Shown: in pieces, positions 1 to 4,807 of the stretch
Numbering within the stretch: the stretch's first letter is position 1
How the letters are laid out: each line of letters begins with the position of its first letter
Source: JBDKTK01 sp039680225
GTDB taxonomy: Bacteria; Desulfobacterota; Syntrophia; Syntrophales; UBA4778
Assembly (NCBI GenBank): GCA_039680225.1
Contig: JBDKTK010000225.1
Span: forward strand, 1 to 5,581
DNA length: 5,581 bases
Direction of reading: 5' to 3'
Made by a program: the position numbers and the translations under genes
Notes under the pieces: model-generated
Databases searched by the model: none
What the model saw: only the letters and a program-made list of their open reading frames with translations
Told to the model about the DNA's origin: nothing

Positions 1-1208
1 CTGTCCCTGACGGTCCTGTCTTCATCAAGCTGCGCCCGGAGCTGGTCGAAGTAGGCGACCTTCAGCCCGGCGCCCAGGCGGAGCCGGCCCTTCTGCGGGG
101 TCAGCTCGCCGAGCAGGACCCTGAGAAGAGTGGTCTTCCCCGAACCATTGGGGCCTATAATGCCGATCCTGTCGCCGCGGATGATGGTCGTGGAAAAGTT
201 TTCAATTATCCTGTGCCCGCCGAAAGAGAAGCAGATCTTCTGCGCATCGGCGATGAGCCGCCCGCTGCGGTCCGCCTCCTGGATCGCTATCCGGGCGTTC
301 CCGGCCCGCTCCCGCCTGAGCTCGCGCTCGCGCCGCAGCTTGATCAGCGCCCGCACTCTGCCCTCGTTGCGCGTGCGGCGGGCCCTGATCCCCTGCCGGA
401 CCCAGACTTCCTCTTTCGCAAGCTTCCTGTCGAAATCCTGCCAGGCCTTCTCTTCCACATCCAGCATGGCCTGCCGCCGTTCGAGGTAGCTGCCGTAATC
501 GCAGTCAAAAGACAGCAGCCGGCTCCGGTCGACTTCCACGATGCGCGTCGCCATCCTCTGCAGGAAGGCGCGGTCATGGGTGACAAACATTATTGTCTTG
601 TTGAATTTGAGCAGGAATTCCTCCAGCCAGATGATGGAGCCGATGTCCAGGTGGTTGGTGGGCTCATCGAGCAGGAGGAGATCGGGATCGTTCGCGAGGG
701 CCCTGGCCAGATAGACCCGGCGCTTCATCCCAGCGGAGAGCAGCCGGAACTCAGCATTTGCATCGAGGCTGGTCCAGGTGATCACGGTCTCGACGCGCTG
801 GTGGAAGTTCCAGGCCCCCGACGTCTCCAGCAGATGCTGGACCTGTTCGAGTTTTTTCAGGAGGTCCTCATCCGGGCCGCGGGAGAGCTGCATGGCCAGA
901 TCATGATATTGCCTCAGCAGGTCCAGGCGCCCCTGCCCGCCCGAGGCGACGACATCATAAACGGTCCCGGGGAGGCCGTCGGGAACGTCCTGCGGGAGCA
1001 GCGAAACCCGGATTTCGCCGCTTTTGGCGATCTCGCCGCGGTCCGGGGGAATGTCGCCGTTGAGCATCTTCAGCAGGGTGGACTTCCCCGCCCCGTTGCG
1101 GCCCAGCAGCCCGATCCGTTCGCCCTCTTCGATCCGCAGCGACGCGCCGTCCAATAAAAGCGGCCCGCCAAAACTCACCGAAACATCATTGATCCAAATC
1201 AGCGCCAT
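1..1208 (-). CDS. uup: ABC-F family ATPase, Uup type (partial, C-terminal end outside window)
   Basis: This is a soluble ABC-F protein with two nucleotide-binding domains and no membrane segments; family members act on ribosomes or nucleic-acid transactions rather than transport. About 402 codons are visible from ATG at 1208. The first Walker A is GRNGAGKST (residues 36-44), the signature is LSAGM (157-161), and Walker B with its extension is DEPTNHLD (181-188). The interdomain segment contains EEVWVRQGIRARRTRNEGR, a stretch nearly identical to the one I remember from E. coli Uup. The second Walker A is GPNGSGKTT (352-360), at the same spacing as in Uup. The reading frame is still open at base 1, so the second signature, second Walker B and the C-terminal coiled-coil DNA-binding region of full-length (about 635-residue) Uup are not seen. 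The start MALIWIND is family-typical although no well-placed ribosome binding site precedes it. It is divergent from the helicase gene. Confidence 0.95.
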   Translation of the reverse strand, partial: MALIWINDVSVSFGGPLLLDGASLRIEEGERIGLLGRNGAGKSTLLKMLNGDIPPDRGEIAKSGEIRVSLLPQDVPDGLPGTVYDVVASGGQGRLDLLRQYHDLAMQLSRGPDEDLLKKLEQVQHLLETSGAWNFHQRVETVITWTSLDANAEFRLLSAGMKRRVYLARALANDPDLLLLDEPTNHLDIGSIIWLEEFLLKFNKTIMFVTHDRAFLQRMATRIVEVDRSRLLSFDCDYGSYLERRQAMLDVEEKAWQDFDRKLAKEEVWVRQGIRARRTRNEGRVRALIKLRRERELRRERAGNARIAIQEADRSGRLIADAQKICFSFGGHRIIENFSTTIIRGDRIGIIGPNGSGKTTLLRVLLGELTPQKGRLRLGAGLKVAYFDQLRAQLDEDRTVRD

Positions 1209-1310
1209 ATATAAAAAAGGGAGTTCCCCTGCTTCCTTCCGAATTTGTGATTGCTTATATCCGGATTCAACTGTATTTATCATCTAATATTTATAAGATA
1301 TCGGGAAATT
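1209..1310. promoter_or_regulatory. Divergent intergenic region between uup and the helicase gene
   Basis: This 102-bp AT-rich spacer must hold the starts of both divergent transcripts if neither is read through from elsewhere. Candidate -10-like words are visible (TAATAT at 1285-1290 and TATAAG at 1292-1297 for the helicase side), but no -35 element at a convincing 16-18 bp spacing was found on either strand. The promoter assignment is therefore positional inference only. On the uup side, a short AGGG/CCCT hairpin with a T run lies directly before the start codon (see findings). Confidence 0.35.
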
Positions 1311-2552
1311 ATGAAATTTGAAAAATACCCCATCTCCGAGGCCATAAAGAACAACCTGGAACAACTCGGTTTCCGGAAGCCCACGGACATCCAGTTTAAA
1401 TCCATCCCGTCCATCATGAAGGGAGAAGACGTCCTGGCCATAGCCCAGACCGGAACAGGCAAGACGGCGGCCTTTGCCATTCCCATCATAAATAAAATTC
1501 ATCAGGACAAAAGCAGCAAGCGGGCCCCCGGCATCAAATGCATAGTCATGGAACCGACCCGCGAACTGGCCATGCAGATCGGCGAGGTCTTTACAAGCAT
1601 TGCCAGGCATACCAGGGTCAAGCCGTTTGCCCTGATCGGCGGCGTCGAGCAGGACCCCCAGATCAGGAAGCTGCAGGAGGGCATTGATGTCCTGATCACC
1701 ACCCCGGGGCGGATGTTTGATCTCATCAACCAGGGCTACATCAGACTGGACAATGTGGAGGTCCTGGTCCTGGACGAGGCCGACCATATGCTGGACCTGG
1801 GGTTTATCAACGACATCAAATACGTGAAGAAAATGCTGCACAGGAAACATCAGACCCTTTTCTTCTCGGCCACCATCAACCCGGAAATCAAGAAGCTGGC
1901 CTTCTCGCAGGTCAAAAGCTCGGCCATCCGCATCCAGGTGTCCCCGGAAGACCCCGTCGCGGCGAATGTTTCCCATGCGGTCATGTTCGTGGAGATGGAC
2001 GACAAGCGTTTCTTCCTGGAAAGTTTTATCAAAGAGCATCCCGCGAGCAGGATCATCGTTTTCGTCAGGACACGGGTCCGCGCTGAACGGGTTGCGAAAG
2101 CCATGGAGCGGGCGGAAATCCGCACGATCACGATCCATGGCGAGAAGGACCAGGGCGAGCGGTCCGATGTGATGCTGAAGTTCAGGGAAGGCGGCTGCAA
2201 CGTCCTGATTGCCACGGACGTCAGCGCGCGCGGCATTGATATTCCGGATGTGAATTATGTCATCAACTATGATCTGCCTGAAAAGGCCGAGAACTACGTG
2301 CACCGGGTGGGCAGGACGGGGCGGGGCGTCAAGAAAGGCATTGCGGTTTCTTTTTGCAGTGAAGATGAAAAAGCCCGCCTGGAGGAAATTCAGCAATTCC
2401 TGAACAAAGAAATTGAAGTCATCAAGGTCGGCAAAAAAGATTACCGGCAGACGCTCGAGATTTCGGGCAGGAAGACCGGCGTGCAGGCGCTCATCGAAGA
2501 CCATGAAGCATGGCTTAAATCAAGGAAAAGGAAAAAGCCCCGGGTAAGTTGA
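1311..2552 (+). CDS. rhlE: DEAD-box ATP-dependent RNA helicase, RhlE type
   Basis: This 413-residue protein uses ATP to unwind or remodel RNA duplexes, typically in ribosome assembly or mRNA decay in the cytoplasm. All helicase motifs are present in order: the Q motif region (F3 to Q28, with PTDIQ), motif I AQTGTGKT (45-52), Ia PTRELA (82-87), GG (110-111), Ib TPGR (131-134), motif II DEAD (155-158), III SAT (186-188), IV IIVFVRT (248-254), V ATDVSARGIDIP (301-312) and VI HRVGRTGR (331-338). It is close to the minimal helicase core, with only a short basic tail ending in KSRKRKKPRVS. ATG at 1311 was chosen because the core fold starts right after it (FEKYPISEAI); the frame stays open upstream to a TTG at 1251, but that extension has no family-like sequence. 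The ribosome binding site is weak (GGGA, 5 bp upstream). A small membrane protein gene follows 33 bp downstream, probably cotranscribed. RhlE is the best subfamily match by eye. Confidence 0.95.
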   Translation: MKFEKYPISEAIKNNLEQLGFRKPTDIQFKSIPSIMKGEDVLAIAQTGTGKTAAFAIPIINKIHQDKSSKRAPGIKCIVMEPTRELAMQIGEVFTSIARHTRVKPFALIGGVEQDPQIRKLQEGIDVLITTPGRMFDLINQGYIRLDNVEVLVLDEADHMLDLGFINDIKYVKKMLHRKHQTLFFSATINPEIKKLAFSQVKSSAIRIQVSPEDPVAANVSHAVMFVEMDDKRFFLESFIKEHPASRIIVFVRTRVRAERVAKAMERAEIRTITIHGEKDQGERSDVMLKFREGGCNVLIATDVSARGIDIPDVNYVINYDLPEKAENYVHRVGRTGRGVKKGIAVSFCSEDEKARLEEIQQFLNKEIEVIKVGKKDYRQTLEISGRKTGVQALIEDHEAWLKSRKRKKPRVS

Positions 2553-2575
2553 CTCAATTGTCCGGCATCAATTCC

Positions 2576-2580
2576 GGAGG
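2576..2580 (+). promoter_or_regulatory. Strong Shine-Dalgarno site deciding a GTG start
   Basis: GGAGG lies 5 bp before GTG at 2586. It is the strongest ribosome binding site in the left half of the window and is the main reason for calling the small membrane protein gene in this frame rather than the longer overlapping frame. Confidence 0.75.
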
Positions 2581-2585
2581 TGACC

Positions 2586-2747
2586 GTGTCCCGAAAAACA
2601 GTGATTATGATCCTTATGACGATTGGTTCTTTGGCAGGCGCGTACGTGCCCGTATTGCTCGGCGCCGACGGACTTTCAATGACATCATTCGCGGGAAGCA
2701 TTGCGGGAGGCATATTAGGCATCTGGGCGGGCCTCAGGTTTTTTTGA
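2586..2747 (+). CDS. Small two-helix membrane protein with glycine zipper, function unknown
   Basis: This 53-residue open frame starts with GTG, preceded by a strong Shine-Dalgarno GGAGG at 2576-2580, 5 bp from the start. After a basic start (SRK) come two hydrophobic stretches, about residues 5-26 and 31-53, separated by a short turn (GADGL). The second helix has glycines at 37, 41, 45 and 49, a perfect GxxxGxxxGxxxG zipper that favours tight helix packing; the first has G14 and G18. The likely topology is a hairpin in the inner membrane with both ends on the same side. It sits 33 bp after the helicase stop codon and is probably part of that operon. Short Gly-rich hydrophobic proteins of this shape are widespread and mostly uncharacterised; I cannot assign a function. 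An overlapping 100-residue frame at 2549-2851 in another phase has no such protein-like features and no comparable ribosome binding site. Confidence 0.75.
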   Translation: MSRKTVIMILMTIGSLAGAYVPVLLGADGLSMTSFAGSIAGGILGIWAGLRFF

Positions 2748-2777
2748 TCTGCCCTCTTTTGATCAAGCTTTGGCGTA

Positions 2778-2794
2778 CGGCAGTATGGCTGCCG
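2778..2794 (+). terminator. Weak hairpin after the helicase/small membrane protein unit
   Basis: CGGCAG and CTGCCG form a perfect 6-bp stem around a TATGG loop, about 30 bp after the small gene's stop codon. There is no T run directly after it; the first T-rich stretch (TATTTTTAAT) starts about 17 bp further on. It could mark the 3' end of the transcript but is not a canonical intrinsic terminator. Confidence 0.25.
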
Positions 2795-2836
2795 GGAAAT
2801 TGTGAATATGTATTTTTAATTTGTCTTCCTCCCAAC

Positions 2837-2861
2837 AGTAACAATTCTTAACAATACTTAA
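2837..2861 (-). promoter_or_regulatory. Triple half-site array (left copy), probable operator
   Basis: Read on the minus strand, this is three TTAAG-like half-sites (TTAAG, TTAAG, TTACT) starting every 10 bp, with the spacers TATTG and AATTG. It matches the inverted right copy at 3269-3293 in 20 of 25 positions, including a perfect 15-bp core (2845-2859). One-helical-turn spacing of direct repeats is the layout used by tandem-binding regulators such as the OmpR/PhoB class; the actual binding protein is unknown. It lies about 25 bp before a possible -10 box of the HTH gene. Confidence 0.5.
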
Positions 2862-2885
2862 TTTATTTTTTCTTTTGATCGTTGT

Positions 2886-2891
2886 TATAAG
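2886..2891 (+). promoter_or_regulatory. Possible -10 box for the HTH gene
   Basis: TATAAG lies within GTTATAAGTGACTCA, about 97 bp before the HTH gene's start codon. No recognisable -35 hexamer is present at the usual spacing, which would be compatible with an activator binding the array just upstream. This is a weak call from sequence alone. Confidence 0.25.
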
Positions 2892-2987
2892 TGACTCACA
2901 AATTTCAGGACAAAGCGTAATCCCGGCAACATTTTCCGGACTTGATCCTGTTCCGGAATCCTTGGATATATTTGGGGAAGCAACAGC

Positions 2988-3197
2988 ATGAAAAAGCGCA
3001 AAACTTATGACGGTTCATTCAAGGTAATGGTTGTCATGGAGTACATGGAAGGCAAAACCAGCCTGAAAGATATTGCGTGCAAGTACCAGGTCCACCCGAA
3101 TCAGATCAAGAACTGGAAGACCCTGTTCATGAAGCGCGCCTCTTGCATTCTCGAAGACAGGCGCCAATTCAGAAGAGAAATCCGCATGGCCCGCTGA
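2988..3197 (+). CDS. Orphan HTH protein, IS3-type OrfA-like (truncated or domesticated)
   Basis: This 69-residue basic protein begins MKKRKTYDGSFKVMVVMEYM and continues with SLKDIACKYQVHPNQIKNWK (about residues 25-44), the helix-turn-helix of the HTH_Tnp_1 family found in the OrfA subunit of IS3-group transposases. OrfA proteins are usually about 90-100 residues and continue after an (F/L)EDKRR-like motif into a leucine-zipper coiled coil. Here LEDRRQ (residues 56-61) is followed by only eight more residues and a stop codon, so the oligomerisation part is lacking. No OrfB with the DDE integrase domain follows; only 236 bp separate it from flagellin. The start has a plausible ribosome binding site (GGGGA, about 9-10 bp upstream). 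The frame is uninterrupted and the gene is bracketed by inverted 25-bp arrays. It is either a remnant of an insertion sequence or a captured DNA-binding domain that now works as a regulator. The family assignment is firm; the function is inference. Confidence 0.7.
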   Translation: MKKRKTYDGSFKVMVVMEYMEGKTSLKDIACKYQVHPNQIKNWKTLFMKRASCILEDRRQFRREIRMAR

Positions 3198-3268
3198 ACC
3201 GCCCCTTTTTATTCTGCGGCCTCAATCCGAAATTAAAGCATATTTCATCCCGCCGTCATTGCCGTCTG

Positions 3269-3293
3269 TAAAGTATTGTTAAGAAAAGTTAAG
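3269..3293 (+). promoter_or_regulatory. Triple half-site array (right copy), probable operator of flagellin
   Basis: On the plus strand, TAAAG, TTAAG and TTAAG start every 10 bp with the spacers TATTG and AAAAG; GTTAAG-AAAA-GTTAAG is an obvious direct repeat inside it. It is the inverted counterpart of 2837-2861. It ends about 33 bp before a possible -10 box of the flagellin gene, which is an activator-like position. Confidence 0.5.
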
Positions 3294-3325
3294 CCCCATC
3301 AAGTAAAAAATTCTCCCCGACGAAT

Positions 3326-3331
3326 TATAGT
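3326..3331 (+). promoter_or_regulatory. Possible -10 box for flagellin
   Basis: TATAGT lies within ATTATAGTGTCA, about 103 bp before the flagellin start codon. It resembles, in sequence and in distance to a downstream CGTAATCC word, the TATAAG element before the HTH gene. There is no clear -35 element. Confidence 0.25.
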
Positions 3332-3433
3332 GTCAAAAGCGCGCGCATACTGCATTTCGTAATCCGGGGAAAAGGGGAAACCTGATAACCCGCAAAAAAC
3401 ATTTTCGGACATTCATTTTGAAAGGAGAGAACC

Positions 3434-4258
3434 ATGAGTACTTCAACAATCAGTTTGAGCAGTTCCGTATCGAAGAACCTTTCTTACCTTCAGCGGATCC
3501 AGTCGGACATGGACAGTACGAGTTTCAGATTAAGCACCGGGAAAAAGGTCAACAGCGCCCTTGACGACCCCATAGCATATTTCTCGGCGCAAAACGCCAC
3601 GCAAAGGGCATCGGACCTTCAGAGCTGCAAGGATTCCATGAGCCAGGGGATTGAAACAATCAACGCGGCGGACACCGGGATCGAATCCATAACCGATCTG
3701 CTCAAATCCGCAAAATCCATCGCCAATTCCGCTCTCTCGGCGGAAGACGCCGCTGAGCTCGCGGACTATATCACCCAGTTCAATGATATTATGGCCCAGA
3801 TCGACACTATGGCGGCTGATTCCGATTATGACGGGGTCAATCTCCTGAACGGGGATACGCTGACCATCACCTTCGATGAAACGGGAAATTCCACAATATC
3901 TATCGCGGGATTTACGGCCACCAGCACCGGCCTGGGCATCACCGCGGTGGACGCGGCTACCGGCTGGACCACTTCAACCGCCATCCAGGCCTCAATCACC
4001 GAAATTAACGATGCAATCTCCACGCTGAGAACAGAATCGAAAACGCTGTCCAGCGACCTGAATACGGTCCAGACGCGCCAGGATTACACGACCAACCTGA
4101 TAACGCTTTTGAAGGAAGGCGCGGGGAACCTTGTCAACGCCGACACAAACGAGGAAAGCGTCAACCTGACCACGCTGGAGACCCAGCAGCAGCTCGCGCT
4201 CACTTCCCTGAGCATCGCTAATTCCGTGAACCAAAACGTGCTGACTCTTTTTTCGTAA
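3434..4258 (+). CDS. Flagellin (short form), flagellar filament subunit
   Basis: This 274-residue protein polymerises into the flagellar filament after export through the flagellar type III system. The N-terminal D0/D1 part contains RLSTGKKVNSALDDPIAYF (residues 32-50), the conserved flagellin signature, and continues in helical, Ala/Ser-rich sequence to about residue 140 (SDYDGVNLLNGDT). A short middle region (about 141-185, Thr/Gly-rich with TSTGLGITAVDAATGW) replaces the large D2/D3 domains of enteric flagellins. The C-terminal D1/D0 helices end in TSLSIANSVNQNVLTLFS, matching the usual flagellin C-terminus. There is no cleavable signal peptide, as expected. The length and composition resemble the 270-280-residue flagellins of Alphaproteobacteria, which fits the nearby flaF. 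The start is supported by AAAGGAGAG just upstream. The gene is monocistronic: a strong terminator follows 16 bp after its stop codon and the next genes converge on it. A single cysteine (in LQSCKDSM) is present. Confidence 0.95.
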   Translation: MSTSTISLSSSVSKNLSYLQRIQSDMDSTSFRLSTGKKVNSALDDPIAYFSAQNATQRASDLQSCKDSMSQGIETINAADTGIESITDLLKSAKSIANSALSAEDAAELADYITQFNDIMAQIDTMAADSDYDGVNLLNGDTLTITFDETGNSTISIAGFTATSTGLGITAVDAATGWTTSTAIQASITEINDAISTLRTESKTLSSDLNTVQTRQDYTTNLITLLKEGAGNLVNADTNEESVNLTTLETQQQLALTSLSIANSVNQNVLTLFS

Positions 4259-4267
4259 TTCATCCCG

Positions 4268-4307
4268 AAAAAAACCGCCGGGGGGAGCTTCCTTCCGGCG
4301 GTTTTTT
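4268..4307. terminator. Bidirectional intrinsic terminator between flagellin and flaF
   Basis: CCGCCGG (4275-4281) and CCGGCGG (4295-4301) form a 7-bp GC stem around a 13-base loop, with TTTTTT (4302-4307) on the right and a run of seven A on the left. Read on either strand, it is a GC hairpin followed by a T run, so it can end both the flagellin transcript and the converging flaF transcript, whose stop codon lies about 29 bp away. Confidence 0.93.
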
Positions 4308-4335
4308 ATTTTCAGGATTTGGTCCATATCCGGAT

Positions 4336-4755
4336 TCATTTCGGGAACGGGTCTTTTTCAGTAAAAATATCGCCTCCGTCTTCCGGTGTTTTCTTCCTCA
4401 GGCCGGCGGCAAGCCTGAGATTGATATTGATAATCGGCGTCAATTTATCCGGCGACGGATCGATCATGGTCTTGAAAATCTGCTTGTCGACAAAGTAACT
4501 CAATCTCAGCAAATCGACCTTTGTGTTCACGGGGAGACGGTTCTCGGGACTGACAAGGTCCGCCTGCAGCAGGCTCCAAAGTTTCTGGTTGAATTGCAAG
4601 GCATCCTTTAATTCCTTTTTCCTGTCCCGGCCCTCCCAGTTGTCCCTGCAGGCCATAAGCTTATGGGCCGCCCTGGAAAGGGCTTTGGCTTCGGTTTCGC
4701 GCGGGGAGCAGGTAAGCTTGTCGATTTGCAAATAGATTTGACTTATGTCTTTCAT
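4336..4755 (-). CDS. flaF: Flagellar biosynthesis regulator FlaF
   Basis: This 139-residue protein belongs to the FlaF family, known from Caulobacter and relatives as a cytoplasmic factor needed for flagellin synthesis and secretion, working with the translational repressor FlbT. Family landmarks are visible: SPRETEA (residues 17-23) followed by an Ala-rich helix, the central DALQFNQKLWSLL (51-63, with the conserved N-x-x-L-W), ENRLP (71-75), and the C-terminal IININLRLAAGLR (108-120). The tail after residue 120 is polar and family-variable. The start ATG is preceded by GAGG about 6 bp upstream. It lies 52 bp downstream of the FlgL-like gene in the same direction, very likely in one operon, and converges on the flagellin gene, its presumed target. 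No FlbT gene is seen in this window. No membrane segment or signal peptide is visible. Confidence 0.9.
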   Translation of the reverse strand: MKDISQIYLQIDKLTCSPRETEAKALSRAAHKLMACRDNWEGRDRKKELKDALQFNQKLWSLLQADLVSPENRLPVNTKVDLLRLSYFVDKQIFKTMIDPSPDKLTPIININLRLAAGLRKKTPEDGGDIFTEKDPFPK

Positions 4756-4807
4756 TTCAACCTCGCTGTCTCGATGTACAAAGAGAAGTAAATAATCGGG
4801 AACCGGA

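Larger units (their letters stand above)
2845..3285. repeat. Perfect 15-bp inverted repeat bracketing the HTH gene
   Basis: TTCTTAACAATACTT at 2845-2859 reappears as its exact reverse complement at 3271-3285, so the pair encloses the HTH gene with about 128 bp on its left and 73 bp on its right. Similarity continues more weakly into flanking bases, giving the two 25-bp arrays listed separately. The pair could be terminal repeats of a small mobile element or two copies of an operator in opposite orientation. No target-site duplication directly outside the repeats was recognised. Confidence 0.7.
3198..3433 (+). promoter_or_regulatory. Flagellin upstream region and 5' leader
   Basis: This gene-free 236-bp stretch begins with sequence of no recognised function (3198-3268), followed by the triple half-site array (3269-3293), a possible -10 box (TATAGT at 3326-3331) and a purine-rich leader with GGGGAAAAGGGG around 3366-3377. 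It ends in the flagellin ribosome binding site AAAGGAGAG (3421-3429), 6 bp from ATG when counted from AGGAG. No good sigma-28 (TAAA-N15-GCCGATAA) or sigma-54 (GG-N10-GC) promoter was found: TAAA at 3304-3307 with N15 leads only to AATTATAG. Confidence 0.5.

Noticed and set aside
213..1157. Long plus-strand open frame of 314 codons
   Set aside because: It is antisense to the clear uup gene, Pro/Gln/Gly-rich and without recognisable domains; long antisense frames are common in GC-rich coding sequence.
1251..1310. Upstream TTG start adding 20 residues to the helicase
   Set aside because: The extension has no DEAD-box similarity and no ribosome binding site; ATG at 1311 sits right before the Q-motif region.
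1284..2504. Minus-strand open frame of 406 codons
   Set aside because: It lies fully opposite the DEAD-box helicase, is rich in Asp/His/Phe without motifs and mirrors the helicase codons; it is a shadow frame.
2549..2851. Plus-strand frame of 100 codons overlapping the helicase end
   Set aside because: Arg-rich composition with no family resemblance and no good ribosome binding site; the GTG frame inside it with GGAGG encodes a much more protein-like membrane peptide.
2742..2880. Three copies of TTTTGATC (2742, 2757, 2873), two of them within TCTTTTGATC
   Set aside because: Short AT-rich words; one overlaps a stop codon, spacing is irregular and no function is suggested.
3340..3356. Sigma-54 type promoter for flagellin
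   Set aside because: CTGCATT resembles a -12 element but there is no GG 10 bp before the GC, so the -24 element is missing.
4326..4338. ATATCCGGATTCA also found at 1257-1269
   Set aside because: A single 13-bp repeat in 5.6 kb is within chance expectation, centres on the self-palindrome ATCCGGAT, and one copy falls at the end of flaF coding sequence.
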